DNA from: a virus | IMG/VR virus record: IMGVR_UViG_3300048927_000514 | Span: 1 to 20,790 of that record | Direction: 5' to 3' (one strand) | Length of the DNA stretch: 20,790 nucleotides | Shown: positions 1 to 7,853 of the stretch, piece by piece | Layout of the letters: each line of letters starts with the position of its first letter | Numbering within the stretch: position 1 is the first letter of the stretch | Notes under the pieces: generated by a model | The model's input: the letters and a program-made list of their open reading frames with translations, nothing else | What the model was told of the DNA's origin: nothing | Databases searched by the model: none | Translations under genes and position numbers: made by a program

Positions 1-2
1 GA

Positions 3-149
3 ACCGTTCGGAGTGACGTAAGTCGGCGCGCGCTGGCGGATGTAATCGCGGGGAAAACGGCCAGGCTCGCAAAAGAAACGGCTGCGCTCGAAAAGTGGGC
101 CGAAGCCAAGGCGCGGGGCATCGAGTCTGTAGCGTGGGATTATATTTAG
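3..149 (+). CDS. C-terminal fragment of an unknown protein
   Basis: An open frame enters from the left edge of the window and ends at TAG 147-149, giving 48 visible residues. The fragment is rich in Ala, Arg, Lys and Glu (for example ARLAKETAALEKWAEAKARG), so it is probably a charged helix or coiled coil at the end of a longer protein. The next gene's SD (GGGGAGG, 153-159) follows at once, as in the rest of the operon, which supports this as a real gene end. The start and most of the protein lie outside the window, and no family can be named. Confidence 0.6.
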   Translation, partial: TVRSDVSRRALADVIAGKTARLAKETAALEKWAEAKARGIESVAWDYI

Positions 150-166
150 TTTGGGGAGGCGATTGT

Positions 167-394
167 TTGGTACGGAAGATTTTTTACGGGGCATTAAACG
201 GAGTTATGGCGGCTGGGCTTATTATTGCAGGGACCTTCGGGCTGACCGCGTTAGTTATGTTAGCGCTCAGCAACGAATATAGCTGGCCGGAGCGGTCGTT
301 TGCAATGCTGATACTTGCCGGATCGGCCGCGATTGGGATTACGCACGAATTCGTCAGCAAACGGAAGGAGGCCGACGCCGTTGACGAAGCCTGA
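167..394 (+). CDS. Small two-helix membrane protein, 75 aa
   Basis: The start chosen is TTG 167, seven bases after GGGGAGG (153-159). An upstream ATG at 95 lies inside the preceding gene and has no SD. The protein opens MVRKIFYGALNG and has two hydrophobic segments, about residues 8-30 (ending LTALVMLAL) and 40-56 (FAMLILAGSAAIGI). The tail is short and charged (SKRKEADAVDEA). This is the usual form of a small phage inner-membrane protein with both ends on the same side. It overlaps the next gene by 14 bases. I do not recognise a family. Confidence 0.6.
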   Translation: MVRKIFYGALNGVMAAGLIIAGTFGLTALVMLALSNEYSWPERSFAMLILAGSAAIGITHEFVSKRKEADAVDEA

Positions 395-629
395 CGAAAT
401 GTTCCGCGTAGGCTACTTCGCCTCAGACGCATGGTTTGGCGGTGGGTTTGATGATTTTCTCTCGTGGCTGGCGGCCGAACAACGAGAATGTCAGCCGAAG
501 GGGTACGCGCCGCAGTCGATGTGGTATACGACGGGCTCAGCAGGTCTCAACGCAAAATACCCAACGTTCACAGACGCTTATGAGGCATGGAAGAAGGAGG
601 CGGAATCCTACGGCAACGAAACGAAGTAG
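381..629 (+). CDS. Unknown 82-aa phage protein
   Basis: TTG 381 is preceded by AAGGAGG (365-371) at nine bases, so translation probably starts here and not at the ATG at 315 inside the previous gene. The protein is soluble and aromatic-rich (FRVGYFASDAWFGGGFDDFL, then MWYTTGSAGLNAKYPTFTDA) and ends in a charged helix. Its 3' end carries the AAGGAGG (594-600) that serves the RuvC-like gene, so the two are probably translationally coupled. No function can be given from the sequence. Confidence 0.6.
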   Translation: MTKPDEMFRVGYFASDAWFGGGFDDFLSWLAAEQRECQPKGYAPQSMWYTTGSAGLNAKYPTFTDAYEAWKKEAESYGNETK

Positions 630-1137
630 TAACGAACCGGCGGACATTTACTTCGGCCTGGACATTTCGTTAACCTCGCCGGGCTTTGCGGCAATTTCCG
701 TTAAAAACCGCCGGCCCGCGCTGATTAAAACGGAGGGGATCGTCACGGACGCCAAGCAGCCGGACGGCCTCCGGTTCAGTCTCGTTGAGGCGCGTACGGT
801 TACTTTCGTCAGCCAGTTTCCAGGGCCTACCGGAGTTATACGTGAGGATTACAAAAACCCGGCCTCGAAACGGCAGGGTCAGACGATATTCGGCGCGTGG
901 GCAGCGGTGGATACGGGACTGCAGCGGTGCGGGCTCCGCGTTACGGCCGAGGTTAACGCGTCAACAGTTAAGCGGTTAGTCGGCGGGCATGGCCGCGCGG
1001 AAAAGGACGAAGTTGCCGCGGGCGCTAAACGTATTCTCCGGCTACCGGAGGATTACGAGTTCGCTACGAATGACGAGAGTGATGCGTGTGGGATCGTTCT
1101 GGCGTACCTTATCGAAAAGGAGCTGATTGACGTATGA
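610..1137 (+). CDS. RuvC-like Holliday junction resolvase
   Basis: The frame carries the RuvC/RNase H-fold acidic residues in order. There is an Asp in YFGLDISLTSPG near the N terminus, a Glu in GVIREDYKNP after a central strand, and a C-terminal acidic helix NDESDACGIVLAYLIEK. In this family these residues bind two metal ions and cleave branched DNA; in phages the enzyme resolves junctions before packaging. At about 175 residues it is of normal length. The start is a problem: AGGAGG (595-600) is a perfect SD, but the in-frame codon nine bases on is ACG (610) and no ATG/GTG/TTG lies within reach. The only in-frame ATG nearby (580) is upstream of that SD and has none of its own. The resolvase fold is a good call; the start is uncertain. 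Confidence 0.72.
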   Translation, partial: TATKRSSNEPADIYFGLDISLTSPGFAAISVKNRRPALIKTEGIVTDAKQPDGLRFSLVEARTVTFVSQFPGPTGVIREDYKNPASKRQGQTIFGAWAAVDTGLQRCGLRVTAEVNASTVKRLVGGHGRAEKDEVAAGAKRILRLPEDYEFATNDESDACGIVLAYLIEKELIDV

Positions 1138-1295
1138 CTGATGTCCTGACGATGTTACGACGCGAACGTGACGAAATTGAACGCGCAATCATTGCCCAGT
1201 CTAGGCGGCTTACGGATTTAATCGTACGGCGCGACGACCTGGACCGTCGGATTGCGGCTGCCGAACGAAAGCAGGGAGGTGCGTACTCGTTTTAA
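1134..1295 (+). CDS. Small coiled-coil protein, 53 aa
   Basis: ATG 1134 overlaps the stop of the RuvC-like gene (ATGA) and follows AAAGGAG (about 1116-1122) at 11 bases. The product is almost entirely charged helix with heptad-like spacing (MLRRERDEIERAIIAQSRRL, then DLDRRIAAAERK), consistent with a short coiled coil. It ends seven bases inside nrdI. Its last codons contain the GGGAGGT (1274-1280) that would serve nrdI. It could be a small accessory or regulatory protein; the role is unknown. Confidence 0.55.
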   Translation: MTDVLTMLRRERDEIERAIIAQSRRLTDLIVRRDDLDRRIAAAERKQGGAYSF

Positions 1296-1660
1296 TCGTA
1301 TATTATTCGCTCACCGGTAACATCAGGAGGTTCGTTCAAAAGACGAGTCTCCCTTACCGGGAGATTACGGACCCATACGTTGTAATTGACGAGCCTTATA
1401 TTATCGTGACGCCTACGACCGGATTCGGCCAGATACCGCGCATCGTTGACGAGTTTTTACGGTACAATTCCGATGAGCTCCGCGGCGTCGCGGTATCCGG
1501 CAACGCGAATTGGAAGGGGAACTACGGAAAGGCCGGCGATTTGATTGCGGAAGAATACGGCGTACCGCTACTGCTCCGGTTTGAACTGGCGGGTACGGAT
1601 GCTGATGTAGCGAACTTTAGAGCGGAGGTCGATCGGATATCAAGTCACATATCGAATTAA
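1289..1660 (+). CDS. nrdI: Class Ib ribonucleotide reductase flavodoxin NrdI
   Basis: NrdI is a small flavodoxin that supplies the oxidant for assembling the dimanganese-tyrosyl radical cofactor of NrdF. The N-terminal FMN phosphate loop YYSLTGNIRRFV matches the family (S-x-T-G-N), followed by VTPTTGFGQIP and GVAVSGNANWKGNYGKAGD, both typical NrdI flavin-binding segments. It lies directly before nrdE and nrdF, the usual order. Known NrdI proteins begin about ten residues before the TGN motif. The codon at that place is GTT (1289), exactly nine bases after GGAGG (1275-1279), and no ATG/GTG/TTG lies between the SD and the motif. Family assignment is strong; GTT as start is an inference. Confidence 0.88.
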   Translation, partial: VLIVYYSLTGNIRRFVQKTSLPYREITDPYVVIDEPYIIVTPTTGFGQIPRIVDEFLRYNSDELRGVAVSGNANWKGNYGKAGDLIAEEYGVPLLLRFELAGTDADVANFRAEVDRISSHISN

Positions 1661-2409
1661 ACAGCGAGATTATGCAACGGGACGAGTCCGGCTTCTTCAA
1701 ACTAGAGGCGGACCAGGCGGCACTAACCGTATTCTTAGACGAAGTTACATCGAAGTCAAAACGGTTCCCGAATACGAAAACACGCGTCCATTGGCTTGTT
1801 GACAACGGGTATTACTACGACGTGTTCGCGCAATATTCAGACGATGCGATTAAAGGTGTACATTCCGAATGTTATTCGTACGGGTTCCGTTTCGCTTCGT
1901 ATATGGCCGCGTCCAAGTTTTACAAGGACTACGCGCTGAAGACGGACGATAAGGCGGAATACCTCGAAGATTACGCGCAGCACGTCGCAATCGTGGCGCT
2001 GTACCTCGGGCAAGGTGACGCGGAGATGGCGTTGAGCCTGGCGCGCGGCATGATGGAACAGCGGATTCAGTCCGCGACGCCTACGTTTATGAATGCGGGC
2101 CGGGCGCGGCGTGGCGAGCTAGTTTCGTGCTTTTTGCTGGAAATGGACGATTCGCTTAACTCGATCAATTACGTGTTAGGAACGTGTATGCAGCTCTCGA
2201 AGATCGGCGGCGGCGTGGCGGTTAATCTATCGAAGCTTCGGGGCCGGGGCGAACCGATTAAAGGCGTGGCCGGCGCGGCAAAAGGCGTCCAGCCCGTAAT
2301 GAAGCTGATGGAGGACGCGTTCTCCTACGCCGACCAAATGGGACAGCGGAAAGGCAGCGGCGCGGCGTATTATAACGTGTTTGGAGCGGACGTCGTCGAA
2401 TTTCTCGAT
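1639..2409 (+). CDS. nrdE: Ribonucleotide reductase class Ib large subunit NrdE, exon 1
   Basis: This is the first 257 codons of the catalytic subunit, which reduces ribonucleoside diphosphates to deoxy forms. Exon 1 has the class Ib N-terminal region (no ATP-cone), the active-site cysteine in RRGELVSCFLLEM (about residue 164) and QLSKIGGGVAVNLSKLRGRG. It stops at EFLD, where the frame would run into TGG TAA inside the intron. The homologous N terminus (HIELNSEIM) starts upstream of the first ATG (1672), which has no SD. GGAGGT (1624-1629) is followed nine bases later by ATC (1639), the likely start. Exon 1 joins exon 2 at 3258, restoring a protein of about 696 residues, close to the roughly 700 of Bacillus NrdE. 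Confidence 0.93.
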
Positions 2410-3257
2410 TGGTAAACAGTCGCCTCGCACAGCAATGTACGAGTGAAAACCGCGTGAACGCAAGCAAAAGCGGTGTGCTTCCTTAGTGGAAGTGCTAACG
2501 GTGGAACCTAAGGCGTTTAGCTATGGCAATACCGTGCCAAGACGGCAATAGAAAGGAGGGGAAATTATTGAGCGGTATTTACTGCATTTTTAATGAAGCA
2601 GACAGGCGTATGTATATAGGAAGTACAAATAACTTTGCTCGTCGAAAGAGCGAACATATAAGTGCCCTAAAACATGGGAGACATAGTAACAAGCATTTGC
2701 AATTAGCATACATTTCTGGAGACGCACGCGACTTCCAGTTCATTGAGCTAGTGCGATGTAATCGAGAGGAGGCGTCATTGCTTGAAGAAAAGGTATTAAC
2801 GGACTTGTATTCATCTGGCCTTTTGTATAACTCAAGCCCATACGCTTCCGGAGGCGGTAATCAAGCACGGATGTGCAAAATGCGTGAGAAAATTGTACAC
2901 CGCGGAAGGACCGGCGTTCCGGTAAGCATAAACACGCGTGCTAAAATGTCGAAGGCGCACACGGGAGGTAAAAGAAGCGCTCAGACAAAATCGAAGATGA
3001 GCGAGCGGAACGCGAACAACGTTAAAATAAGGGTCTATGGCAAGGTGTATCGTTCGATGTCGCAGGCCGCCTCGATGTTGGGGATTAGTCGTACGACAAT
3101 TAATAGCCGGGTTAACTCGGATAATTTCCCCGACTATTCTCGTGAGCCGTAAGGTGTAGAGACTAATTGTAGGGCGGAGATTAGCACCGTCCGAAGCGCG
3201 CGGCATCCTTATGGATGATGATATAGTCCGGTCTGGCGGGAAACCGTCAAGTAACCG
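2410..3257 (+). ncRNA. Group I self-splicing intron in nrdE
   Basis: The nrdE frame is interrupted after EFLD and resumes with CKKINADEKVRIK, the expected next residues. Splicing after T2409 and before T3258 restores the frame and leaves an exon ending in U and an intron ending in G (3257), as group I introns require. A short P1 can form between CGAT (2406-2409) and GTCG (2419-2422). Core-like sequences include GCTAACGGTGGAACCTAAGG (2494-2513), GTGTAGAGACTAA (3154-3166) and GATATAGTCCG (3220-3230), all of the kind found near P3/P7 and P9. The intron is 848 nt, mostly taken up by the endonuclease gene. Exact ends are inferred from protein alignment by eye. Confidence 0.87.
2568..3152 (+). CDS. 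Intron-encoded GIY-YIG homing endonuclease
   Basis: TTG 2568 lies eight bases after AAAGGAGG (2552-2559), so the protein begins MSGIYCIFNEADRRMYIGST and has 194 residues. GIY (residues 3-5) and YIG (16-18), an Arg in NFARRKSEH and a Glu in LLEEKVL form the GIY-YIG nuclease domain. NUMOD3-like repeats follow (SINTRAKMSKAHTGG, then SAQTKSKMSERNANN), with a C-terminal helix-turn-helix of the NUMOD1 type (SMSQAASMLGISRTTINSRV). This is the I-TevI/I-BmoI architecture, an N-terminal nuclease with a modular DNA-binding tail. It would cut intron-less nrdE and drive homing. Base use is clearly more AT-rich than its neighbours, as expected of a mobile intron. Confidence 0.92.
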   Translation: MSGIYCIFNEADRRMYIGSTNNFARRKSEHISALKHGRHSNKHLQLAYISGDARDFQFIELVRCNREEASLLEEKVLTDLYSSGLLYNSSPYASGGGNQARMCKMREKIVHRGRTGVPVSINTRAKMSKAHTGGKRSAQTKSKMSERNANNVKIRVYGKVYRSMSQAASMLGISRTTINSRVNSDNFPDYSREP

Positions 3258-4577
3258 TGTAAAAAAATAAATGCAGATGAAAAAGTCCGTATCAAAACGT
3301 TATCTATCGGCTTAATCGTTCCAGACAAATTTTACGAATTAGCAGAAGCCGGCGAGGATTTACACGTATTTGGACCGCATTCCGTCCGTAAGGCCTACGG
3401 TCAGCATCTCGATGATATGGACATGACGGAAATGTACGACATGCTGCTCGAAAATCCCGCCGTTACAAAGCGGAACCTCGGGCCAGCCCGTAACATGTTG
3501 ACGAGGATCGCGCAGACGCAGCTTGAGTCGGGCTATCCGTACATCTGTAACGTGGATAATGCGAACAGGCAGCACGCATTAAACGGACTCGGTCGCATAA
3601 AAATGTCGAATCTCTGCACGGAAATTTTTCAGCTCCAGGAAACGTCGACTATCGCGGACATCGGCGAGCCCGGAACGGAGTATAAACGTGATATTTCGTG
3701 CAACCTCGCCAGCCTGAACATTGCAAACGTAATGGCGACCGGTAAGCTCCGCGAGTCTGTCCACGAAGGTATGCGCGCGCTGACGGTCGTTTCCGATATA
3801 TCTCGCATTCCGAATGCGCCGGGTGTCCAGCGAGCAAATTCCGAATTACACTCCGTCGGGCTCGGCGTCATGAACCTTAACGGATTCCTCGCGAAAAACG
3901 GCATACCGTATGAAAGCGCCGAGGCCCGCGACTTTGCTCGGACATTCTTCGCGGCCATGAACTATTATTCGTTGGAGGCTTCGGCGGCGATTGCGAAAGA
4001 GCGCGAGCAGACGTTTGAGGGATTCGAGCAAACGGATTATGCGAACGGGACGTACTTTGAGCGTTACCTGTCGGAGGACTTCGTTCCGAAAACGGAGCGT
4101 GTCCGAGAGTTGTTCGCCGGCATTACGTTACCGTCCCGCTATGAATGGGCAGCACTATCCGCTGATGTCTGTAATTACGGGCTCTATCACGCGTACCGGC
4201 TCGCGATTGCACCAACGCAGTCCATTTCCTATATTCAAAATGCCACGCAATCCGTTATGCCTATCGTTGAGCATATCGAGACGCGAACGTATGCTAACGC
4301 CACGACGTATTATCCGATGCCGTTCCTAGCTCCGGAAAACTTTTTCGTATATAAATCGGCGTACAACGTCGACCAGTTTAAGTTAATCGACATGATTGCG
4401 GAAATTCAGCCGCACATTGACCAGGGTATTTCGACGGTGCTGCACGTTAATAGTACGGTGTCGACGCGGGAGCTGGCGATGCTATACGTTTACGCGTGGA
4501 AGCGCGGGCTGAAGAGTCTTTACTATACCAGGACGAAGCGGTTATCGGTCGAGGAGTGTACGAGCTGCGCGGTTTAA
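3258..4577 (+). CDS. nrdE: Ribonucleotide reductase class Ib large subunit NrdE, exon 2
   Basis: The remaining 439 codons of NrdE begin CKKINADEKVRIKTLSIG. They include the catalytic N-x-C-x-E motif SNLCTEI, whose Cys (about residue 377 of the spliced protein) forms the thiyl radical. RDISCNLASLN carries the second redox cysteine, and IAPTQSISYIQ and YYPMPFLAPENFF are conserved NrdE segments. The tail ECTSCAV has the C-x-x-C that accepts electrons from NrdH or thioredoxin; no nrdH is seen here. The first 31 codons are strikingly AT-rich (about one third G+C by hand count, against well over half at the end of exon 1), which may be a co-conversion tract from intron homing. Confidence 0.95.
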   Translation, partial: CKKINADEKVRIKTLSIGLIVPDKFYELAEAGEDLHVFGPHSVRKAYGQHLDDMDMTEMYDMLLENPAVTKRNLGPARNMLTRIAQTQLESGYPYICNVDNANRQHALNGLGRIKMSNLCTEIFQLQETSTIADIGEPGTEYKRDISCNLASLNIANVMATGKLRESVHEGMRALTVVSDISRIPNAPGVQRANSELHSVGLGVMNLNGFLAKNGIPYESAEARDFARTFFAAMNYYSLEASAAIAKEREQTFEGFEQTDYANGTYFERYLSEDFVPKTERVRELFAGITLPSRYEWAALSADVCNYGLYHAYRLAIAPTQSISYIQNATQSVMPIVEHIETRTYANATTYYPMPFLAPENFFVYKSAYNVDQFKLIDMIAEIQPHIDQGISTVLHVNSTVSTRELAMLYVYAWKRGLKSLYYTRTKRLSVEECTSCAV

Positions 4578-4598
4578 CTACGAAAGGAGGCTGATTAT

Positions 4599-5600
4599 TT
4601 GATCGCTGTTAACTGGAATCAACCGGAAGACTACGTTTCAACGTTTTGGGAACAGAACATAGCCCAATTCTGGACAGACACGGAGTTCCCCGTTTCCGAC
4701 GACTTAGCGGATTGGGCCGCTCTAACGGACGCCGAACGCGACGTCTATAAACACGTCCTTGCTGGCTTGACCGGACTGGATACGCTACAGGGCTCCGAAG
4801 GGATGCCGCTAATTGCCGCGCATACGGAAGACCGACGAAAGGCCGCGGTCCTCACGTTCATGGGCGCGATGGAACAAATTCACGCCAAGTCGTACAGCAC
4901 GATATTCACAACGCTGATTTCTTCTGCGGAAACTTCCCGCCTGCTCGACGAATGGGTTCCGGCCAATCCGCGGCTTACGTTTAAGGCGGACGCAATTTCC
5001 CAATATTACCGCTCGCTGTTAAAGCCGGACCCGACGCCGAGGGAGCGATACATGGCGAAGGTTGCGTCCGTCTTTCTCGAAACCTATTCGTTCTATTCCG
5101 GATTCTACTATCCGTTGTGGCACGCAGGGCACGGCCGTATGACGGCATCCGGCGAAATTATCGACATGATCGTGCGCGACGAGAGCATCCACGGTCTATA
5201 TGTCGGGCTTCTGGCGCAGGAGGATTTTGCCGTACTTTCGCCGGAGGAACAGGCGGCCGTGCTTACGGAATCGGACGAGCTGCTGGCGGAGCTGCACGCG
5301 AATGAAGTCGTGTATACGCGCGAAATTTACGGTGCGCTCGGGCCGGATTTCGTAGCGGACGTCATTCGTTACGTGGAGTATAACGCGGACAAGGCGCTTA
5401 TGAACCTCGGTAGGGAACCGCAGTTTAATCCGGCCCCGTTCAGTCCGATTGTTCAAAACGCAATCCGGACGGATACGAAGAATCACGACTTTTTCTCGAA
5501 AAAGGGGAACGGCTACGTCAAGTCAACAAATGTTGTACCGATCCGGGACGAGGACTTTGCGGCTCTTAACGAAAAAGTTTCCGCAATGTGTGCGAAATAG
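4599..5600 (+). CDS. nrdF: Ribonucleotide reductase class Ib small subunit NrdF
   Basis: TTG 4599 follows AAGGAGG (4584-4590) at eight bases. The 333-residue product has the class Ib metal ligands in order: Asp61 in GLTGLDTLQG, Glu92 and His95 in AMEQIHAKSYS, Glu161 in FLETYSFYSG, and Glu195 and His198 in DESIHGLY. The radical-bearing Tyr99 sits in HAKSYSTIF. NrdF carries the dimanganese or diiron tyrosyl radical and passes it to the Cys of NrdE. Length and residue spacing match cellular NrdF, so the enzyme appears intact. It is 21 bases downstream of nrdE and surely co-transcribed. Confidence 0.96.
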   Translation: MIAVNWNQPEDYVSTFWEQNIAQFWTDTEFPVSDDLADWAALTDAERDVYKHVLAGLTGLDTLQGSEGMPLIAAHTEDRRKAAVLTFMGAMEQIHAKSYSTIFTTLISSAETSRLLDEWVPANPRLTFKADAISQYYRSLLKPDPTPRERYMAKVASVFLETYSFYSGFYYPLWHAGHGRMTASGEIIDMIVRDESIHGLYVGLLAQEDFAVLSPEEQAAVLTESDELLAELHANEVVYTREIYGALGPDFVADVIRYVEYNADKALMNLGREPQFNPAPFSPIVQNAIRTDTKNHDFFSKKGNGYVKSTNVVPIRDEDFAALNEKVSAMCAK

Positions 5601-5658
5601 CCTCCGCCCGTGGTTATATACGTGAAGCACGAAATCATACGAAGGAGGTTGACGAATA

Positions 5659-6012
5659 GTGAGCGATAAATTGACGGGACTTGACGTTCTGAATACGACA
5701 GGCGGCGGAATTGTTTCGGAACCGTACGAGTGGGCCGCAATCATGGCTGCGGTATTCACAATCATGGCGTTTATATCCGCTGTAGTGTGGCTGGGCAGTC
5801 GCTGCTCTACGTGGCGCTCCGCGACTACAACAGTAGCCTCGATAGCGGTAGTTACCGTAACGATAATCTTCGGCCGATATGACGTGACGGTCCCGATCGA
5901 GTACGAAGTAACCGTTCAGCCCGGACACGTTATTGATGCGGCCCGGTGGGAAATCGTTGAGCAACGTGGGCAAATTTACGTGATTGCGGAAAGGGAGGCG
6001 GAAGGCGAATGA
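5659..6012 (+). CDS. Two-helix membrane protein, 117 aa
   Basis: GTG 5659 follows AAGGAGG (5642-5648) at ten bases. The protein has an N-terminal soluble stretch (MSDKLTGLDVLNTTGGGIV), a first hydrophobic helix (WAAIMAAVFTIMAFISAVVW) and a second (TVASIAVVTVTIIFG). The soluble C-terminal part is strand-like (YDVTVPIEYEVTVQPGHVI) and acidic at the end. It resembles small phage membrane proteins with a beta-rich domain, but I do not recognise a family. It overlaps the next gene at ATGA. Confidence 0.6.
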   Translation: MSDKLTGLDVLNTTGGGIVSEPYEWAAIMAAVFTIMAFISAVVWLGSRCSTWRSATTTVASIAVVTVTIIFGRYDVTVPIEYEVTVQPGHVIDAARWEIVEQRGQIYVIAEREAEGE

Positions 6013-6209
6013 AGCACGTATTTATTGCGGAAATAACCGTTAAACAACCGCTCGATGACGAGCTGGAAGAGTTGTACGCGGAGGCTACGGAAGAAAAGCG
6101 CGCGGAAGTAGCGGAGCATGCGCGCCAGGCATTCACGGGTTGGGCCAGTGAGACGGTCGAGGATGACGGCGAGGTTACAGTGAGCGTACGAATCGAGGAG
6201 GTCGTTTGA
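6009..6209 (+). CDS. Unknown acidic protein, 66 aa
   Basis: ATG 6009 overlaps the upstream stop by four bases (ATGA) and follows GGGAGGCGG. The product is small and acidic, with a first strand (HVFIAEITVKQPL), a glutamate-rich helix (DDELEELYAEATEEKRAEVA) and a final strand (GEVTVSVRIEEVV). The compact alternating layout suggests a small folded domain. It has no recognised family; its place in the operon with nrd and thyX is the only clue. Confidence 0.55.
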   Translation: MKHVFIAEITVKQPLDDELEELYAEATEEKRAEVAEHARQAFTGWASETVEDDGEVTVSVRIEEVV

Positions 6210-6439
6210 TGCCGAAATTATACGTACTTGCTACCGTCGATGGCAGCGGAAATATCATTTCGTTCATACGCAAAGGCCGGAACAACGCTATAAGCGGTTA
6301 CGACGATTTGGCATCGGCCAAACGCGGACTGGCGCAGTCCCGAGGATTATTCGCTCGATACTTGCCCACCGTAAAAGTCCGGATTGTTGAGGCGTCGTCG
6401 TTAAGCGTTATTCACACGGAGGAGGTGCCCGACAATTGA
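6209..6439 (+). CDS. Unknown basic protein, 76 aa
   Basis: Two starts are possible, TTG 6206 and ATG 6209. ATG is preferred because GAGGAGGT (6195-6202) then lies six bases away; TTG would be only three. The ATG overlaps the previous TGA. The protein starts MPKLYVLATVDGSGNIISF, contains a basic middle (RKGRNNAISGYDDLASAKRG) and ends in a strand (VKVRIVEASSLSVIHTEEV). The layout is like a small alpha/beta domain. Function unknown. Confidence 0.55.
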   Translation: MPKLYVLATVDGSGNIISFIRKGRNNAISGYDDLASAKRGLAQSRGLFARYLPTVKVRIVEASSLSVIHTEEVPDN

Positions 6440-7239
6440 ACGTTAAGTTAATCGCTCACACAGCGTTATCAGAAGACTTTCGGGATTCATTCGATTACGC
6501 AGACGATAACGGCTCGATCATTCGTAACCCGTACGATGACGGTCGCTACAACGAGAGGGCAGCAGTCGCCCTTACCGCAATCCGAACGTGCTACTCTCCG
6601 CTGAAGCCGACGGAAATCTTACCGGCCGAGGGCGCTAAGTATTTCGGTCAAGCTGCGTCCGATGGCGGGCCCGGTGCGGAATCCGACCGACTATTCCGGC
6701 ATATCATACGTTCCAAACACGTCTCAACTTTGGAGCATATCACGTACACATTCGCCGTCGAGGGCGTTTCCCGTTCGTTACTGGCGCAGCTCACACGTCA
6801 CCGGATCGGATTCAGCTATTCCGTTCAATCGCAACGTTACGTCCGGTTCGGCTCCGGCGACAAGTCCGGCGGAATGGACAGCGTAAAACCGCCGTCGTGC
6901 AGCGCAGACAAATACGAACCTCCCGGCGATTTTGGCTCGTCGGATGCGTCGGAGTTATTCGACTTTGCGATGGAGTATGCGCAAGAAATATACGACAAAT
7001 TGCGGTCATGCGGCGTGCCTGCTGAAGACGCGCGCTATGTCCTGCCGAATGCCGCAACGTGCAATCTCGTAATGACTGTCAACCTCCGCGCGCTGCTCGA
7101 ATTTTACGGGAAGAGGCGGGCCGGTTCCGGTGCCCAATGGGAAGTGTCGGATTTGGCCGAGCGGCTGCGTGAAGAAGTAACGAAAGTTGACGCTTGGACA
7201 ACGAAATTCTTTACATCAGAAACGGAGGAATCGGAATAA
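6436..7239 (+). CDS. thyX: Flavin-dependent thymidylate synthase ThyX
   Basis: ThyX makes dTMP from dUMP with methylene-tetrahydrofolate and NADPH, using FAD. The signature is present as LTRHRIGFSYSVQSQRYV (residues about 119-136), with the conserved SKHVSTLEHITYTF before it and VLPNAATCNLVMTVNLRALLEF after it, which carries the second half of the active site. Compared with the usual RHR-x7-S motif, one extra residue lies between RHR and the Ser. TTG 6436 overlaps the previous stop and follows GGAGGT (6421-6426). At 267 residues it is a little longer than typical ThyX, because of an N-terminal insertion (NGSIIRNPYDDGRYN). It complements NrdEF by making phage dTTP. Confidence 0.94.
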   Translation: MNVKLIAHTALSEDFRDSFDYADDNGSIIRNPYDDGRYNERAAVALTAIRTCYSPLKPTEILPAEGAKYFGQAASDGGPGAESDRLFRHIIRSKHVSTLEHITYTFAVEGVSRSLLAQLTRHRIGFSYSVQSQRYVRFGSGDKSGGMDSVKPPSCSADKYEPPGDFGSSDASELFDFAMEYAQEIYDKLRSCGVPAEDARYVLPNAATCNLVMTVNLRALLEFYGKRRAGSGAQWEVSDLAERLREEVTKVDAWTTKFFTSETEESE

Positions 7240-7853
7240 TGGCGAAATTAGCGAACGTTTTGGTGGCGGCGGATTTAACGTCGATTATGCACGGCGGGGA
7301 AACGTATTATCGGCTGGCTGAAGGAGAGAAGGCGCAGGAGGGCGACTTGTTTTACGTTACGAAGCATCGTTTAGCGCGGTACGTTGAGGTAAACAGAGTA
7401 TACCGCGTTTGTGAGTACGAAAGGTTTGTAGACGAGGATGGGGACACGCTTGAATGTGTAATTAGCGGCGTTAGGGACGGGTTATTCTACCGAAAAGCTC
7501 CCGCAAAGCCTGCGTCTACAACTGAACTCCTCGCAGTCAAGCGCGCCGAGGTTGCGGAACTAGAGGCGAGATTGCGCGCTGAAATAACGGCGGGAGCCGT
7601 TGCAGTCGTAGTCGGTCCGGATGGTGACGACGAAACCGGCTCGATAGGTAAACTTGTCCGCATTGAACACGTAGACGAATCCGATTACGAAGGGCTGCCG
7701 TATCGGTGCGGGGAAATAGTTGGCGGAGACTCTAACTGGTATCCGTTCGCTTCGATTGAACCAGTCACGTACGAATCCGCCCGCGCCCGCTTAATTGCCG
7801 ATGTTGACCGCCAGCTCGCAGCCGCATTTCCTGACGCTAAGGTGGCCGCATAG
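7239..7853 (+). CDS. SH3-like/coiled-coil protein, 204 aa
   Basis: ATG 7239 overlaps the thyX stop (TAATG) and follows GGAGGAAT. The N-terminal half has a small beta-barrel-like segment (EKAQEGDLFYVTKHRLARYV followed by EVNRVYRV). A helix follows (ELLAVKRAEVAELEARLRAE), then a second beta module (GSIGKLVRIEHVDESDYEGL through GDSNWYPFASIEPV). The same order of an xEGDLxxVTK module then a coiled coil appears in the 505-aa protein at 8304, so the two genes are probably diverged copies. Such KOW/SH3-like modules are common in phage proteins of unknown role. No enzyme motif is seen. Confidence 0.65.
   Translation: MAKLANVLVAADLTSIMHGGETYYRLAEGEKAQEGDLFYVTKHRLARYVEVNRVYRVCEYERFVDEDGDTLECVISGVRDGLFYRKAPAKPASTTELLAVKRAEVAELEARLRAEITAGAVAVVVGPDGDDETGSIGKLVRIEHVDESDYEGLPYRCGEIVGGDSNWYPFASIEPVTYESARARLIADVDRQLAAAFPDAKVAA

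Noticed and set aside
1284-1300. Programmed -1 frameshift fusing the 53-aa coiled-coil protein to NrdI
   Set aside because: Considered because nrdI lacks a normal start, but the site (TCG TTT TAA) is not a good slippery heptamer and a correctly spaced SD for nrdI exists.
2832-3206. Minus-strand open frame of 124 codons in the intron
   Set aside because: Antisense to the GIY-YIG/NUMOD region and the intron core; no motif seen.
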